Assembly: GCA_917880885.1 (NCBI GenBank)
Contig: OU862916.1
Coordinates: 48,334,831 to 48,398,830, forward strand
Length of the DNA: 64,000 bases
From: Limnephilus marmoratus
Taxonomy: Eukaryota > Arthropoda > Insecta > Trichoptera > Limnephilidae
Direction: 5' to 3'
Shown: positions 1 to 10,001 of the stretch, piece after piece
Layout: each line of letters opens with the position of its first letter
Position numbering within the stretch: position 1 is the first letter of the stretch
Notes under the pieces: model-generated
Database searches by the model: none
Seen by the model: only the letters and a program-made list of their open reading frames with translations
Told to the model about the DNA's origin: nothing
Made by a program: the position numbers and the translations under genes

Positions 1-116
1 TATATAACATACAACGGGTACCCGGCACGAGTTGCAAAGAACACTGTAACCTAGGGGTCAACTAAACTGTAATGGTTCCATCCTATATAACATTATATAC
101 AACGGGTACCCGGCAT
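1..116. repeat. Short direct repeat with GGGTACCC core
   Basis: The motif TACAACGGGTACCCGGCA occurs twice (about 10-30 and 97-114) after near-identical TATATAACAT leaders. On the minus strand it reads GCCGGGTACCCGTTG, which resembles the GCCGGGTACCAGCTAG end of the Helitron family at 29291-29762 but lacks the final CTAG. It may be a diverged end or its relic. The two copies form a direct repeat of about 85 bases. Confidence 0.4.
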
Positions 117-175
117 AAGTTAGTGAAATTTTACTTCAGTCGTGTGGTCTAAACCACACTCGTTTTTTTTTCGAA
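117..175 (-). repeat. Family K fragment (GTGTGGTCTAAACCACAC palindrome)
   Basis: This is an inverted fragment of the family seen at 11826-12178 and 47060-47610. It contains GTGAAATTTTACTTCAG followed by the near-palindrome GTGTGGTCTAAACCACAC. Only the terminal 60 bases are present. Confidence 0.6.
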
Positions 176-779
176 AAAATTACGTCATCGGGTACACGAA
201 CGGGAATCCTTTCATTAAATAAAGGTCGATTATTAGATGAGAAAATTAGCAGGTCTGCCAACCGGCAGCCTGGCACAGCCGGTGTTAAATTGGGATAGAA
301 ATTAGTAAATTTTACGTCATCGAGTACACGAATGAAACCAACGAATAACTGTAGTCTAGATTCTAAACCATCCCATTAAAGAATTTCACTAGTGGCACAC
401 CAGCTTTTTTAAGGCTTTCTAAGTGTCCATTATCACTACAAAGTAGTTTCATCCGTGTACTCGTAAGGTTTGTGTACCGGCTCCCGGTCTATAACTCCGA
501 TACCATAGACATTGTGACAGCTACATAGAAAGTACCTCAAGTGTTGCCAGCGTATAACAATTTCTTTTTGATTACCTTACATTGTTATCAATATCGGTTC
601 GGTACAAAATCGTCGGTTGTTATGCCATGCCCATTCGATATTGTAAAGATAACGATTTCAGTGTGCTAGGACCCCTGATAGCCAATTACTTTCCAAACTT
701 ACTTTTCCCCAACCCATATTCCATAAAAAAATTTGTTCTTTAAAATGACTTTGTCTTATTATCCATTTATTGCCACTTT
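176..779. other. No gene; short inverted/direct motifs
   Basis: No coding signal was recognised. The motif TACGTCATCGRGTACACGAA occurs at about 181-200 and 313-333. An inverted relative (GTTTCATCCGTGTACTCG) lies at about 446-465, so 313-470 could be a small decayed inverted-repeat element. Confidence 0.3.
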
Positions 780-1150
780 CAAACCTTTCTCTCTCCACTT
801 TTTTTACCTTTGCTCCACACTTGAAGCCTTAAGGAACAAGTGTGGAGCAAAAGCTCTCAGGGCCTACGTCATCGTTGGGAATGTGTGTGGCTGTGTTAAG
901 GGTCTTTTAAGAGAAAGAAAGGACAGGAAGAGGGAAGGAAAAAGGCACGCAGTAACGGACGTATGGAGCCATCCCTCCCACTGCGGTGCAAGGTAATTGC
1001 ACATTCGGTCCAAGTTCGCTGCCAAGACCTAGACAAACCTCACTTCATGAACCCAGGCACCAAACGCAATGAACCACTCGGGGTGACCTATGGCAGGGGA
1101 TGTTGTTTATTCGATAAATAGCTCCCGGGACTGCGGCAACCATACCCGCT
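780..1150 (+). repeat. Dispersed family H copy, with 15-bp hairpin
   Basis: It shares with 57046-57375 and 34418-34640 the order: a palindromic start, CAGGGCCTACGTCATC, CCAAGACCTAGACAAACCTC, then GGTGACCTATGGCAG. At 809-823 and 837-851 there are perfect 15-bp arms (TTTGCTCCACACTTG and its complement) with a 13-base loop. The open frame at 733-996 across it has no recognisable product and is treated as chance. The element class is unknown. Confidence 0.6.
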
Positions 1151-1749
1151 ACTGAATTGAAAGTACCAAAAGTACTTTCATGCCAAAATCTTCCTTGCCT
1201 TGAATTTGGGAATGTCATAGACTCACCAGTTCTGTGAACTTGGGGTCTAATGCCATAAATGATAAATAATAATGAGTTTTTTTAACGTTATTTTCCATCA
1301 TATAAATCAGTTTAATGTTATTAAAAATTAAAATTAATATTTTTCATAATTTGTATCGTGAAATATAAACGTACCTCTACTGTTCCGGGAAATTAATCTT
1401 TATTTACTCGTTCTGATTAAAAAGGAATATTAGAGCCCTTAAAATAATATTTATTCGTAAAATGTGAAATCATAATCCGATTGGCCCGTGGGGCAAGCGC
1501 AATCAATTGCTTTAATCCTGTTTGTTAGATGAAATAAATAACGCTTCATTCCCAAAACATATTTACAATCGCTCGGTTCTATTTCAACTCTGTCGGATTA
1601 CTTTAGGCTGATGTAATTAATTTAATGGGTGTTTTGATCGGTGATTGATTGAGGGTATAATGTCTAGACGGTGTAAATCTTAAGAAAAGTTTATCCAAAT
1701 TTCAAGCGAATTAAGTAAATTTGTTTTTTTTGTTTCAATTATTTGTGTT
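1151..1749. other. AT-rich unassigned sequence
   Basis: No open frame, repeat or RNA gene was recognised here. The sequence is AT-rich with short homopolymer runs. Confidence 0.4.
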
Positions 1750-1955
1750 TTTTTTAGTGAAAACTTCTTAAGCACCGTTGTGATTTGCAACTAGATGAAA
1801 CGAAAAAGAGACAAACATACACATCTACAGGATTTAGCCTGCGAGAGAATTCTCTTTGTGCGGTGCTTCGTACCCTCCTCACCCCTGTCTTTAGTTTTCT
1901 GAAGGTTTCCCTTCTACCGCGTGTGAACTGAACACTTGTGTTTTTTTTTTTAATT
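1750..1955 (+). repeat. Dispersed family Q, copy 1
   Basis: A unit of about 200 bases matches 45955-46170 in the same orientation. Shared blocks include GATTTAGCCTGCGAGAGAAT, CTCTTTGTGCGGTGCT and TTCTACCGCGTGTGAACTG. The right end runs into a poly-T stretch. A shorter relative is at 52860-52930. It may be SINE-like, but no clear pol III boxes were seen. Confidence 0.55.
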
Positions 1956-2039
1956 TTTTCGAATGTGCAAGTATTCAAATTTGTCATCATTCAATTTAAG
2001 TTTTTCAATTTGAAGGTTACAAAATAAGACTAACTCATT

Positions 2040-2545
2040 AATTAAACTAATGAACCACCATGCCGTGTCCCCGCAATGGTAGGCAGAGAGGACGGACCGC
2101 CAAACAACTCTATCTTGGCAAACACTCCTTGCCTCGTTCACATTCATTCATCGTCTCATACGTGCTCTTCTATTATTCTGACTCTTGACCCAACTCAAGT
2201 ATCTGATTCCCTTGGTCGCGTTTTCATGTTTTCCTCGGGTGTCCCCGACTTCTTCTGCCATTGAAATTTGCGTCATATATTCTCCACACATTCCTTTCCT
2301 CGTTCATTCGCTAACATACGTCCAAACCATCCGAGCGTCCCTTTTTACACTTACATCAGCCTTGCATTCTTTGCGGATCTCCATGTTTCTTACACGATCG
2401 TACATGGTTTTATCACACATTCGCCTCAGGGATCACATTTCTACAGCATTCAATCTACTTTCATTCTTTCTCTGCCAGTTCCATACCTCACTGCCATACA
2501 TCATATGGACGGCTAACTTCGCTTCTTTGGACAGTCTTTTGTTAT
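2040..2545 (-). pseudogene. RTE-like LINE, 3' fragment of reverse transcriptase ORF
   Basis: The minus strand encodes the C-terminal part of the same RTE-clade protein as 32794-33897. Matching stretches are MYGSEVWNWQRKNESRLNA near the 5' side and SVCQDRVVWRSVLSAYHCGD near the 3' side. All catalytic motifs (the GVKQG block and YADD) are missing, so it is 5'-truncated and inactive. Compared with the other copy, an in-frame stretch of about 24 bases (NGVLVPTL) is lost after KLAVH near 2510. Open frames on the plus strand here are antisense shadows. Confidence 0.8.
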
Positions 2546-4166
2546 GTAATTTTGTAAATTGTGCAAATTGTTAAATGTGTACTTTTGTATAATCTGCATT
2601 TTTTAAATTTCATGTATTTTTTCAAATTTCGTAAAATGTCTGCGGTGTTACTATTGTTTTCTCTGATGAACAATACAATTTTGATGATTGGGATTTCCGA
2701 TAATTATTTCAACTTACTTACCTCTGCTGAGACAAGTTTAAACTACATACAACTACCTATACTTCGTTGTACATCTGTTGACGGACATTGAATCTATATA
2801 CATACATATTCACGTACAATAAAAATTGTTGTAATGTAGTGCTTTTTTCATTTAGTAACCTATCGGTAAAGACGTCATTCTGTACTTAATGTTTATTAAA
2901 ATAATTTAATTTTGTTTGTTTTTATTTAGAAATAATTTAATTTTACAATGATTCAAAAATGAAGTAACGTAAACATTGATCTTTACGAGAATTATAATCA
3001 TTCATTATTTATTAATTAATATCACGGTAGATAAATTAGCGTTGTTTCTTGGCATACTTTTTTTAACACGTACTTAAATCAAATTAATGGTAACATTAAT
3101 TTTAGTTTCTAATACATTAAAAGTTATTTTATATTCTGAGAGCACATTATGGTTTCAATCGTTATATAAATGATTTCTATTTCTACAGATTTCTTTAAAC
3201 AACTGAAAAATGTTAACTAGTTATGTTTTATCATCCCTAAGAAAGGGTAGTATAAATATAAAGATGTGGTTGTATGGCACGGATTTAAAATGCTGCGGTT
3301 CCGGGAGGAGATTTAAGTTTGCCGTTGTCTGGTGATACCCTCGGATCTTCCAGGACAAATGACTGAATGATCAGGCAATATTCCTGTCTCGGGTGTAAAC
3401 ATTCTGGAAGGTCTATTCGTCCACGTAACCTTACGGTCGATGCTCTTTATAAGTGAAAGCCACTTGTAGTGTAAGGTCTTCGAATTTATTATTTTTTTTT
3501 TTTGTTATTACATATATTTCTTGCTACAAAGCAGTCCATAAAGTTATACAACTGTTTTAGTATGAGAAAAATTTATAATGCATAATTGGGAGTTAGCACA
3601 ATGTTACTTTGAGGCTAAGTAGGACAAATAACAGAGAAAACCTCCAAAAAATAAAATAAACTCCTCCGCAAGTCATTTTTTGTCGGGACGCGGGGCCCCT
3701 AGCCGATGCGGGACCCCTAGGCAGTTGCCTACTCTGCCTTAGGGATAATCCGGTACTGCAGTAGCCTTAGCATGCATGCTAAATTTGGTTGAATCTGCCG
3801 TCAGAGAAGCAGATCTTTGCGTGAAATATGAAGGTTTCTTCAAAGAAGGACCACTGGAACACGGTGGCTCTGGTTGCACATGATCCTGACTATATATACA
3901 CTTGCCAAATGATCATCTGGTCAATTGCACTATATAAGTATTATAAATACAAAACAATACAAGAACAACATGTCAACCTACCAGAGACCAAATTAATGGG
4001 AAAATAATTCACCCACTCCAGATATTTTCATATCAGAGGGTTCGGCTCAGTGGAACTCCTAACTGAACCTATAAATCCTACTGATCCCTCAATATAAATA
4101 TTTAAAAAATCTTTTGTAATCCTACATGTATTTAAAATGACTGATTTTTGCATTTTTATGTATAAA
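2546..4166. other. Unassigned intergenic sequence; possible hAT-like end at 3685-3758
   Basis: No gene was recognised. The stretch 3685-3758 carries GGGACCCCTAGGCAGTTGCC and ends GATAATCCGGTACTG. This resembles terminal inverted repeats of non-autonomous hAT elements (complement CAGTACCGGATTATC). No matching left end or 8-bp target duplication was found. Confidence 0.3.
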
Positions 4167-4870
4167 CTAGCTGACCCGGCAAACGTTGTTTTGCCATATA
4201 CATTATTTCTAGGAATATTACTACTAATTATGGCAATATGTCATTTTTACATAAAATTTTAGACGTATCGACTCTTTTCAATAAAAAGTATAAATTGATT
4301 TCGAAAGATTATTCTTTTATCTGGTAAAGTTATGGTTTAAATTATGATAAAATGTGTTTATTTTTAGCACAATAAGGTTATATCGTAGATCGTTGGGAGA
4401 TTTTTTAGATTTTCAAACAAAATTTTGTATTATACAACACACATTTCAAATCATATAATCATGCAGTAAAATAAATCAATAAATTATCTGGGAAAGCTAT
4501 GTTTCAGAATTTTAATTTTAGTTTAAATAAAATAATTAAAAAACATATCCGCGCACGTGTTTTGAGACGAAAATACTTCAGTTTGTCTATTTATTTAAAA
4601 ACTATTTTATTTAAGATTTTTTAACATTCTTATTTTGCTTTGACATTATGGAAAAATTATAATTACTTATGATTCAAAAATAATTACAAAAAGTACAACA
4701 TTTTAATAGTTTTATCGTCACGCCTTTCAGCATTTTTGAATGCAGGTGCAAATTGAGAATAATTAATCTCTCTCATTGGAACCGCCCTGTACATCTTTCT
4801 ACGAAATAAGAAGACTCTCGGCCGCTGGCTGGTTAAAGGCCCTTTATCAGGTGTGAACTTTTAAAATGTC
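4167..4870 (-). mobile_element. Helitron-type 3' end with family R body
   Basis: Read on the minus strand, the element ends in a hairpin (GGCAAA, loop ACAACG, TTTGCC; 4178-4195), then GGGTCAG, CTAG (4167-4170) and a flanking T. That is the Helitron 3' signature: hairpin about 10 bases before CTRR, insertion next to T. The body to about 4850 matches 41566-42155 and, inverted, 30129-30815, including ATCATGCAGTAAAATAAATC and GGCCGCTGGCTGGTTAAA. No Rep/helicase gene is present. Confidence 0.6.
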
Positions 4871-5264
4871 TTTTTAAACTTAAAAGAATATGTGTATATT
4901 TGACTGAGGTTTCAAGTTTCAAACAACCAAAGGGATTGGAGCCAACAAACGCTAATAACTAAGCCAAATTCCAAATGGATAGGACCGAGATTTATTTCGT
5001 ATAATAACTGCTCATTTTTTTCTGATTTCCGACAAATGCGTTTGTGAGTGCGTGTATGTGCACGAGTGGCTTCAAGAGTTGACAAAATGCTTTGTCATCG
5101 ACACCGAGTCTATCCTGCTTGCTCGATCAGACTTCGGGAAATGGGTTAATTTCCTCTTCCAAGATTTGATTCATTCATTCATTCAATCAAGAAAATACAA
5201 TTGGAAATCAAATAGATAGTAAATTAAACCATTTTTCTTTACTTGAATCTCCATGTTTTTTTAT
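4871..5264. other. Unassigned; short ATTC microsatellite
   Basis: No gene was recognised. A short ATTC-type run lies at about 5165-5185. Confidence 0.4.
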
Positions 5265-5335
5265 TATATACACCGACCAGTTTCAGAACAAATGTTCCTT
5301 CCGAAGGGCAAAATATTTCTTGAAATTACAAAACA
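5265..5335 (+). repeat. Diverged fragment of the 7712-7957 foldback arm
   Basis: CCGACCAGTTTCAGAACAAA followed by TGTTCCTTCCGAAGGGCAAA parallels the arm sequence at 7761-7800 (ACCGGTTTCGGAACAAACG, TTCCTTCTTCAGGG). Only a single arm is present. Confidence 0.45.
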
Positions 5336-5580
5336 ATGGGTGAACATAAGGTTGAGGCGGGAGAGGTAACGTGATAAGGGATTAGTGAAGAATGGGGGGA
5401 GGAGATCGAACGGACGATGTAAGGGAACATGTCTTAGATAGGACTGTAAGATTATATTTTATTCTTTATTGATAATGGACTAATTATCATTAAGACATTT
5501 CTTTATTTCTAAGGCTTCTGAATTATCTAACCCTTTTCCTGCATTATTAATATGGAGAATATTATGAGGCGCTCAGCAGA

Positions 5581-5748
5581 AGAGTGACCCAACCAACGAA
5601 ATTCGTCAATTCGTCAAAAAATCAGCGAAAATATCATTTGTTATATATTTTTGTCAGTGAAAACTAAAATTAGGCCACTGTGACTTCATTGAAATGACAA
5701 ACATTTATAACAATATCATGTTTTCGCGGATGCGGGTTGGGTTACTCT
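5581..5748. mobile_element. Possible small MITE with 14-bp TIRs
   Basis: The segment starts AGAGTGACCCAACC and ends GGTTGGGTTACTCT, giving 14-bp terminal inverted repeats with one mismatch around a 168-bp AT-rich core. It has no coding capacity. A target duplication is not clear, so the superfamily is unassigned. Confidence 0.4.
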
Positions 5749-6405
5749 GCAAACTGAGTGCATTTATCATTGTATCATGTTCAAAACTATGATTTGCAAT
5801 AATATTAATACCTTAAATGTTCTTTGGTTTTATGTGGAAATTACGAGTTGTTTCATAGAAATTAAAAGAGGATAAATATTACAGTTCCTCAAAACATTAA
5901 AGATATTTTTTCTGGTTTTCTGGTTTAATATTAGAAAGGGATATTTTCGCAACATTGAGTTGAAACGTTATCAAATTGTTGATGTTTGTAATTAGGTATA
6001 TGAAATGAATAACCTACAATAAATAGAAACAATAACCTCTTATTTAACTAGTTGAGACACCCGTCGGCGGTGATGGGAAAATTTATTAACTTTGCTTTCG
6101 CAACAAAGCAGAGAAACCTACTAAAAATCGTGTTCGGGAATTTTGAACAAAGTTCTTACTGATTTTGTGAAATATAAGACATCCATTTTCTTCGACGTAT
6201 TCTATCTAGTGCGGGAGTTAAACAATCATTAATTAATTACACAGGTTTTGAGGCCATTGAACTTACATAAAATACACATAATGTAATTATGTTTCTAATA
6301 TTTTGAAACAATTTGGAAAAATATTTGAGCTTGAATAAAACATATAAAATATTATTGCGTTCATTGCCCTTTACCGTAGGCACGAGTACCTTATAGAGCA
6401 CAGAA
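5749..6405. other. Unassigned intergenic sequence
   Basis: Nothing recognisable beyond AT-rich sequence. Confidence 0.4.
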
Positions 6406-6768
6406 ATCAGTTTAGATCAAAGATATTGAAATATAAGTAGATGTGCTATCTGCTGTTTTTACTATGTGGGTCTGCGCTTCCGGGTGTCGCCGATATTGTT
6501 TAACAATTAACATATAAAATAAAATAACAAATAATTAACGAATAAAACAAACGAACGTTAAACTAAATGAACGAATTCTTTCCTTATTGAAAATATATTG
6601 TTAACCAATATTAATGCACATTTTTAAAAAATCAACGAAATTAACAAATTCTTTTTGTATGAAAACTACGCTAGTTAGGGCGTAGTCCGGCGACAGTTGC
6701 GCGAACACCATAGCATATCTCTTCTGTATTTGAATATCTTTGGTTTAGACCCTAGTTTAGTTGAACGG
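6406..6768 (+). mobile_element. MITE family M, copy 1
   Basis: This 360-bp unit is repeated in inverted orientation at 21960-22300 with high similarity throughout (for example GGGTCTGCGCTTCCGGGTGT and GTAGTCCGGCGACAGTTGCG). Its two ends are inverted relatives: the left end has CAAAGATATTGAAATA and the right-end complement has CCAAAGATATTCAAATAC, about 45 bp of imperfect TIR. It has no open frame. The superfamily is undetermined. Confidence 0.65.
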
Positions 6769-7105
6769 TTTAGAAAAAAAAAACAATTATGTAAACGAAT
6801 TAGAAACGCAGAAAGGTGATAAATTGAAAAATGATTGAAAATTGCATTGAAAAACTGGTATGGAAAGAATGTCAAGAAAAACGGTTTAATAAAAAAGCTT
6901 GGAAAAATACCCACATTAAACATTTTTGTTACCCACTGGAGCGATTTTTACCATATATTGGCTCTATTTTAAATGTTTCCGATTGCTTTTCGGATAAAAA
7001 GGCAATTATCTCCTTGATTCGGCAATTTTTTAAAGTTTATTTTTAGCTCCCACGTTTGTTATTTAAAATTTAAATCGAAGCTATCAAAATGCTTTAGGTA
7101 TCTAT
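6769..7105. other. Unassigned; 71-codon open frame at 6831-7046 without recognisable product
   Basis: The plus-strand open frame 6831-7046 is lysine- and phenylalanine-rich. It has no recognised domain, no Kozak-like support and no repeat-family identity. I regard it as chance in AT-rich DNA, though a decayed transposon exon cannot be excluded. Confidence 0.3.
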
Positions 7106-7640
7106 TATGACCATAGACGACGCAAATCCGAACTTCGTGGACTATTTTATAACAATGTTACAAATATTTTGCTCACGCCGAATTTCTGATCAGCTGTTTA
7201 CGGTTAAAATTAAGTACTTTTTTCCGTAGATACGCACCATTCATTATCAAATATACCACAGACAATATATAGAAATCGAAAATAGTCTATGTTGACTCGA
7301 ATGTTATGTATATAATAACAGTAGGTACCTCTCACGGTAGTTTCAAAGTAACAACCACGCAGGATTCGCACGGTTATAAACTTCAGGTTTTTTTAATTTA
7401 TTTTTTTATAAATCCTACAAATGGAGATAAACGGAAAAATACAGGTTAATTTACTGGCTATAAATCACTATAGTAAGTTTGTATGTTTTCGTGTTAAAAT
7501 TCGAAGGCATGATTTTTTTAATGTTAGCGACAAATTTAAAAAATGATCTCCTGAAAATCTCGAGCAAACGGAGAAAAGAGTTTTAAAATGCGCTGTCGTT
7601 CCTGTGGTCATAGTGTCGTATCGCAGTTTCTTAATCCAGT
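7106..7640 (-). repeat. Dispersed family P, copy 1
   Basis: About 500 bases match 51530-52035 in the opposite orientation, with moderate divergence. Shared blocks (minus-strand sense) include TATTTTCGATTTCTRTATAT, TTAATTTTAACCGTAAACAG and TATGGTCATAAT-type ends. Both ends of this copy carry a TATGACCA-like motif in inverted orientation, suggesting a TIR element of unknown superfamily. Confidence 0.5.
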
Positions 7641-7711
7641 TTCGTAGTACACTTTAGTTATACATTAGTCGGTAATACAAAATATATATACCTACTTATA
7701 AAAAAATTAAA

Positions 7712-7957
7712 AAATGGAACAATACAACTTTGTGTAAACCACTTATAAAATGCGTAAATCCTACCGGTTTCGGAACAAACGTTCCTTCTTCAGGGAAAGC
7801 TTATACTAATTTGACAGTTTCGAACAATGTAAATAAAACATTGTTCGAAACTGTCAAATTAGTATAAGCTTTCCCTGAAGAAGGAACGTTTGTTCCGAAA
7901 CCGGTAGGATTTACGCATAATATAAGTGGTTTATACAAAGTTGTATTGTTTCATTTT
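7712..7957. mobile_element. Long, nearly perfect hairpin (foldback element)
   Basis: Positions 7751-7830 and 7838-7917 are perfect 80-bp inverted copies separated by a 7-base loop (AAATAAA). With a few mismatches the arms extend to about 7712 and 7957, roughly 118 bp each. There is no open frame. The near-perfect pairing means a recent inverted duplication or gene conversion between arms. A transcript through it would form a long dsRNA stem. A diverged single arm sits at 5265-5335, so this is a family and not a unique event. Confidence 0.85.
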
Positions 7958-8619
7958 TCTATAATGGATAAACACAAATTGATAGCTACATTCAAAAATA
8001 CAAAATATATATATTAAAGTTACAGTAGGTACCTAATTATAGACCAGTTCAATAATCTAAATGAAAGCGATTGTAACAAAAACGAACTAAACGGTGAAAA
8101 TTTAGCGGGGTCAATCCGATCCGACGTCATCTGTCGTGGCTATAAAAGTTTAATTGGGTTTAGCTTACCGCCTTTTTATGTGGCGCAATAAAAGCGTCTC
8201 TGTTTTGGGGAAGTTGGTAGCTACTCGGACCCCTGCCCTGTGCGGTTCGTCGGAACCGGCTGAAAAAGTATAACAAAGATAATATGACAAAAAGTACCTA
8301 TATGACCAAAAAAGTATATGGCCGGTCGCTCCGCCTTTTATGGCACTGCCTGATAAAATGATCTCGTGTTATTTTCTGGGTTGCTTTTGATAAAGTCATT
8401 CGGATTTAAGTGACACAATAAGGGAAAAGATTTCAATTTGAAAATGTTTACGTATTTGTAAGTACTGCAAGTAACTCGTTGATAAAGTGAATTTTTTTAC
8501 GGAAAACTTTTTGTTTCGGGAAGAATAATATGAAAATGGGGATGTTGCGTATATGCTGACACGGAGTGCTTCCAAAAAATGATTTTTTTTTTAAATTTTC
8601 TTTTCAATTACAATTTGGT
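7958..8619. other. Unassigned intergenic sequence
   Basis: No gene or repeat was recognised in this interval. Confidence 0.35.
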
Positions 8620-9110
8620 GAGCGGGTATGGGTCCGCCGCCTCGGGAACTATTTTTTTGTTAATTAATACCTCTGCCATAATTCACCCCAAGTGGTTTGA
8701 TACGTTTGGTGACTTAGCAGGGATGCTAGGGTTTATGTGGTGAGATTTGTTTAGGTCTTAGCGGTAGATGCGTGAGGATCAAAATTCAATCAGTTTAAAT
8801 AATTTATGGTCAGAGTCGAAGACCACCATTCAGAATTGAAAAGTTGCTAAAAATGGCTTTAGTCAACCAACCAACTTTAGTCGCCCAAATTTTTACACGA
8901 TTGACATTAGTCACATGAGAACGGGCCGTTCTTGAGGTTAACAGCTCGGCTTTGGAACGATTTGCCGGCCTCTGTGTTTCTCCCTCCCACAACATAGGTC
9001 TCTTCATTCCTTACTTTCCTCAAAATGACCCTCCGCACAGCATCTTCAAAGATGATATAGGCCCTGAGGAAAATTATTTTCCTCAGGGCCTCCTGTGTGA
9101 AGTTAATTCA
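8620..9110 (-). repeat. Dispersed family H copy with 33-bp palindrome
   Basis: An inverted H copy. It runs from the complement of the GGCGGCGGACCCATACCCGC end (8620s) through the complement of AAGACCTAAACAAATCTCAC (about 8725-8765) to the palindrome at 9059-9091. The palindrome has perfect 16-bp arms (AGGCCCTGAGGAAAAT and its complement) around one base. The middle (about 8815-8865) carries the end of family G (complement of TTTCAATTCTGAATGGTGGT), so H and G sequences are intermixed. Confidence 0.6.
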
Positions 9111-9129
9111 AAAATAAAAAGTTGTATTT

Positions 9130-9298
9130 TGTGACAAGGTCTAAATAGCCAGGTACTTTACATTAACCAGGTACCTTTCTCTTATACCACACTTCCTTCA
9201 GCCTCACAAAATACTCCAATTGGGGATGCCATAGCCTCGCTGGCTCCAGGCAATTGGGAGCGGTTGGCACTCTTGTGCGGTATTCACATTAAAAAATG
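9130..9298 (+). repeat. Dispersed family G copy
   Basis: It contains ATAGCCAGGTACTTTA, CTTCAGCCTCACAAAATACTC, CAATTGGGGATGCCATAGCC and CTCTTGTGCGGTATTCAC, ending in an A-run. The same order is found, inverted, at 55797-56020 with a poly-T start. An A-rich 3' end in both suggests a retroposed SINE-like unit in this orientation. Confidence 0.55.
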
Positions 9299-9961
9299 AA
9301 ATTAGTAACCATGAAGATGGGACATGAAAGACAGTACTACAAATCGCAATCTACCCACAAAGGCACCACGCCTTTGTTTACACCTTCACACAAAAACATT
9401 AATTTTTATTTGATGATTCATGCAATTTGGTCATTTTATTTTTTCTCAGTTGTACACAACAACATCCTGCTCTTCCCGTGTTCCTATTTGAAATTGGAAA
9501 ATTGACCTCAGGAACACCTGCTTCCGTTGTATCCCAAAAATGTCACCGATGAATTCGTTGTGAGACCTTTAGTTATTTTTTTCCCAACAGCCTGGTCATG
9601 TACAGTTAGCACTAACAACAGAATACTGTTTGCACGAGGTAGGCGAAATAAACATTAATGTTGTAAACAGGCGATATGAACATATGCTACTTTAACGAAA
9701 TATTTTACCTTGCAGTGTCGAACAATTTAGTTTATGTACTAACACCGACCCATGAAAAATCATAGAATAGACTGAATTCTTTCCACAATCTGCTCCAATT
9801 TCAAAAATGACACTTGAATTTAAAGCAAATCCGAGTTCATTTGTTTATGGTAATACCGTACCTCTCTTGGAGATTCTCTCAACTATACAGGGAGGTGCCG
9901 CAAATATGCTATATATTATTTTAACAGTATAAATTCATTGATTTGAACCAGGAATCTCAGG
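9299..9961. other. Unassigned; possible tRNA-like remnant near 9935
   Basis: No gene was recognised. ATTTGAACCAGGAATC at about 9940-9955 resembles a reversed pol III B box and parallels the SINE-like sequence at 35190-35265. Confidence 0.3.
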
Positions 9962-10001
9962 ATTTCTAGTCAATAGCCTCAACCCGCTATTGACTAGAAA
10001 T
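9962..10001. repeat. 16-bp perfect hairpin
   Basis: Arms ATTTCTAGTCAATAGC (9962-9977) and the exact complement (9986-10001) with an 8-base loop. Not T-rich downstream, so a terminator role is not suggested. Confidence 0.7.

Noticed and set aside
2076..2574. Overlapping plus-strand open frames of 60-130 codons
   Set aside because: They are antisense to the RTE C-terminal fragment on the minus strand.
5581..5748. Confident MITE call
   Set aside because: The 14-bp inverted ends are real but there is no clear target duplication or second copy, so it is listed only at low confidence.
6831..7046. 71-codon open frame as a gene
   Set aside because: Its composition follows the AT-rich background and no domain or repeat-family link was found.
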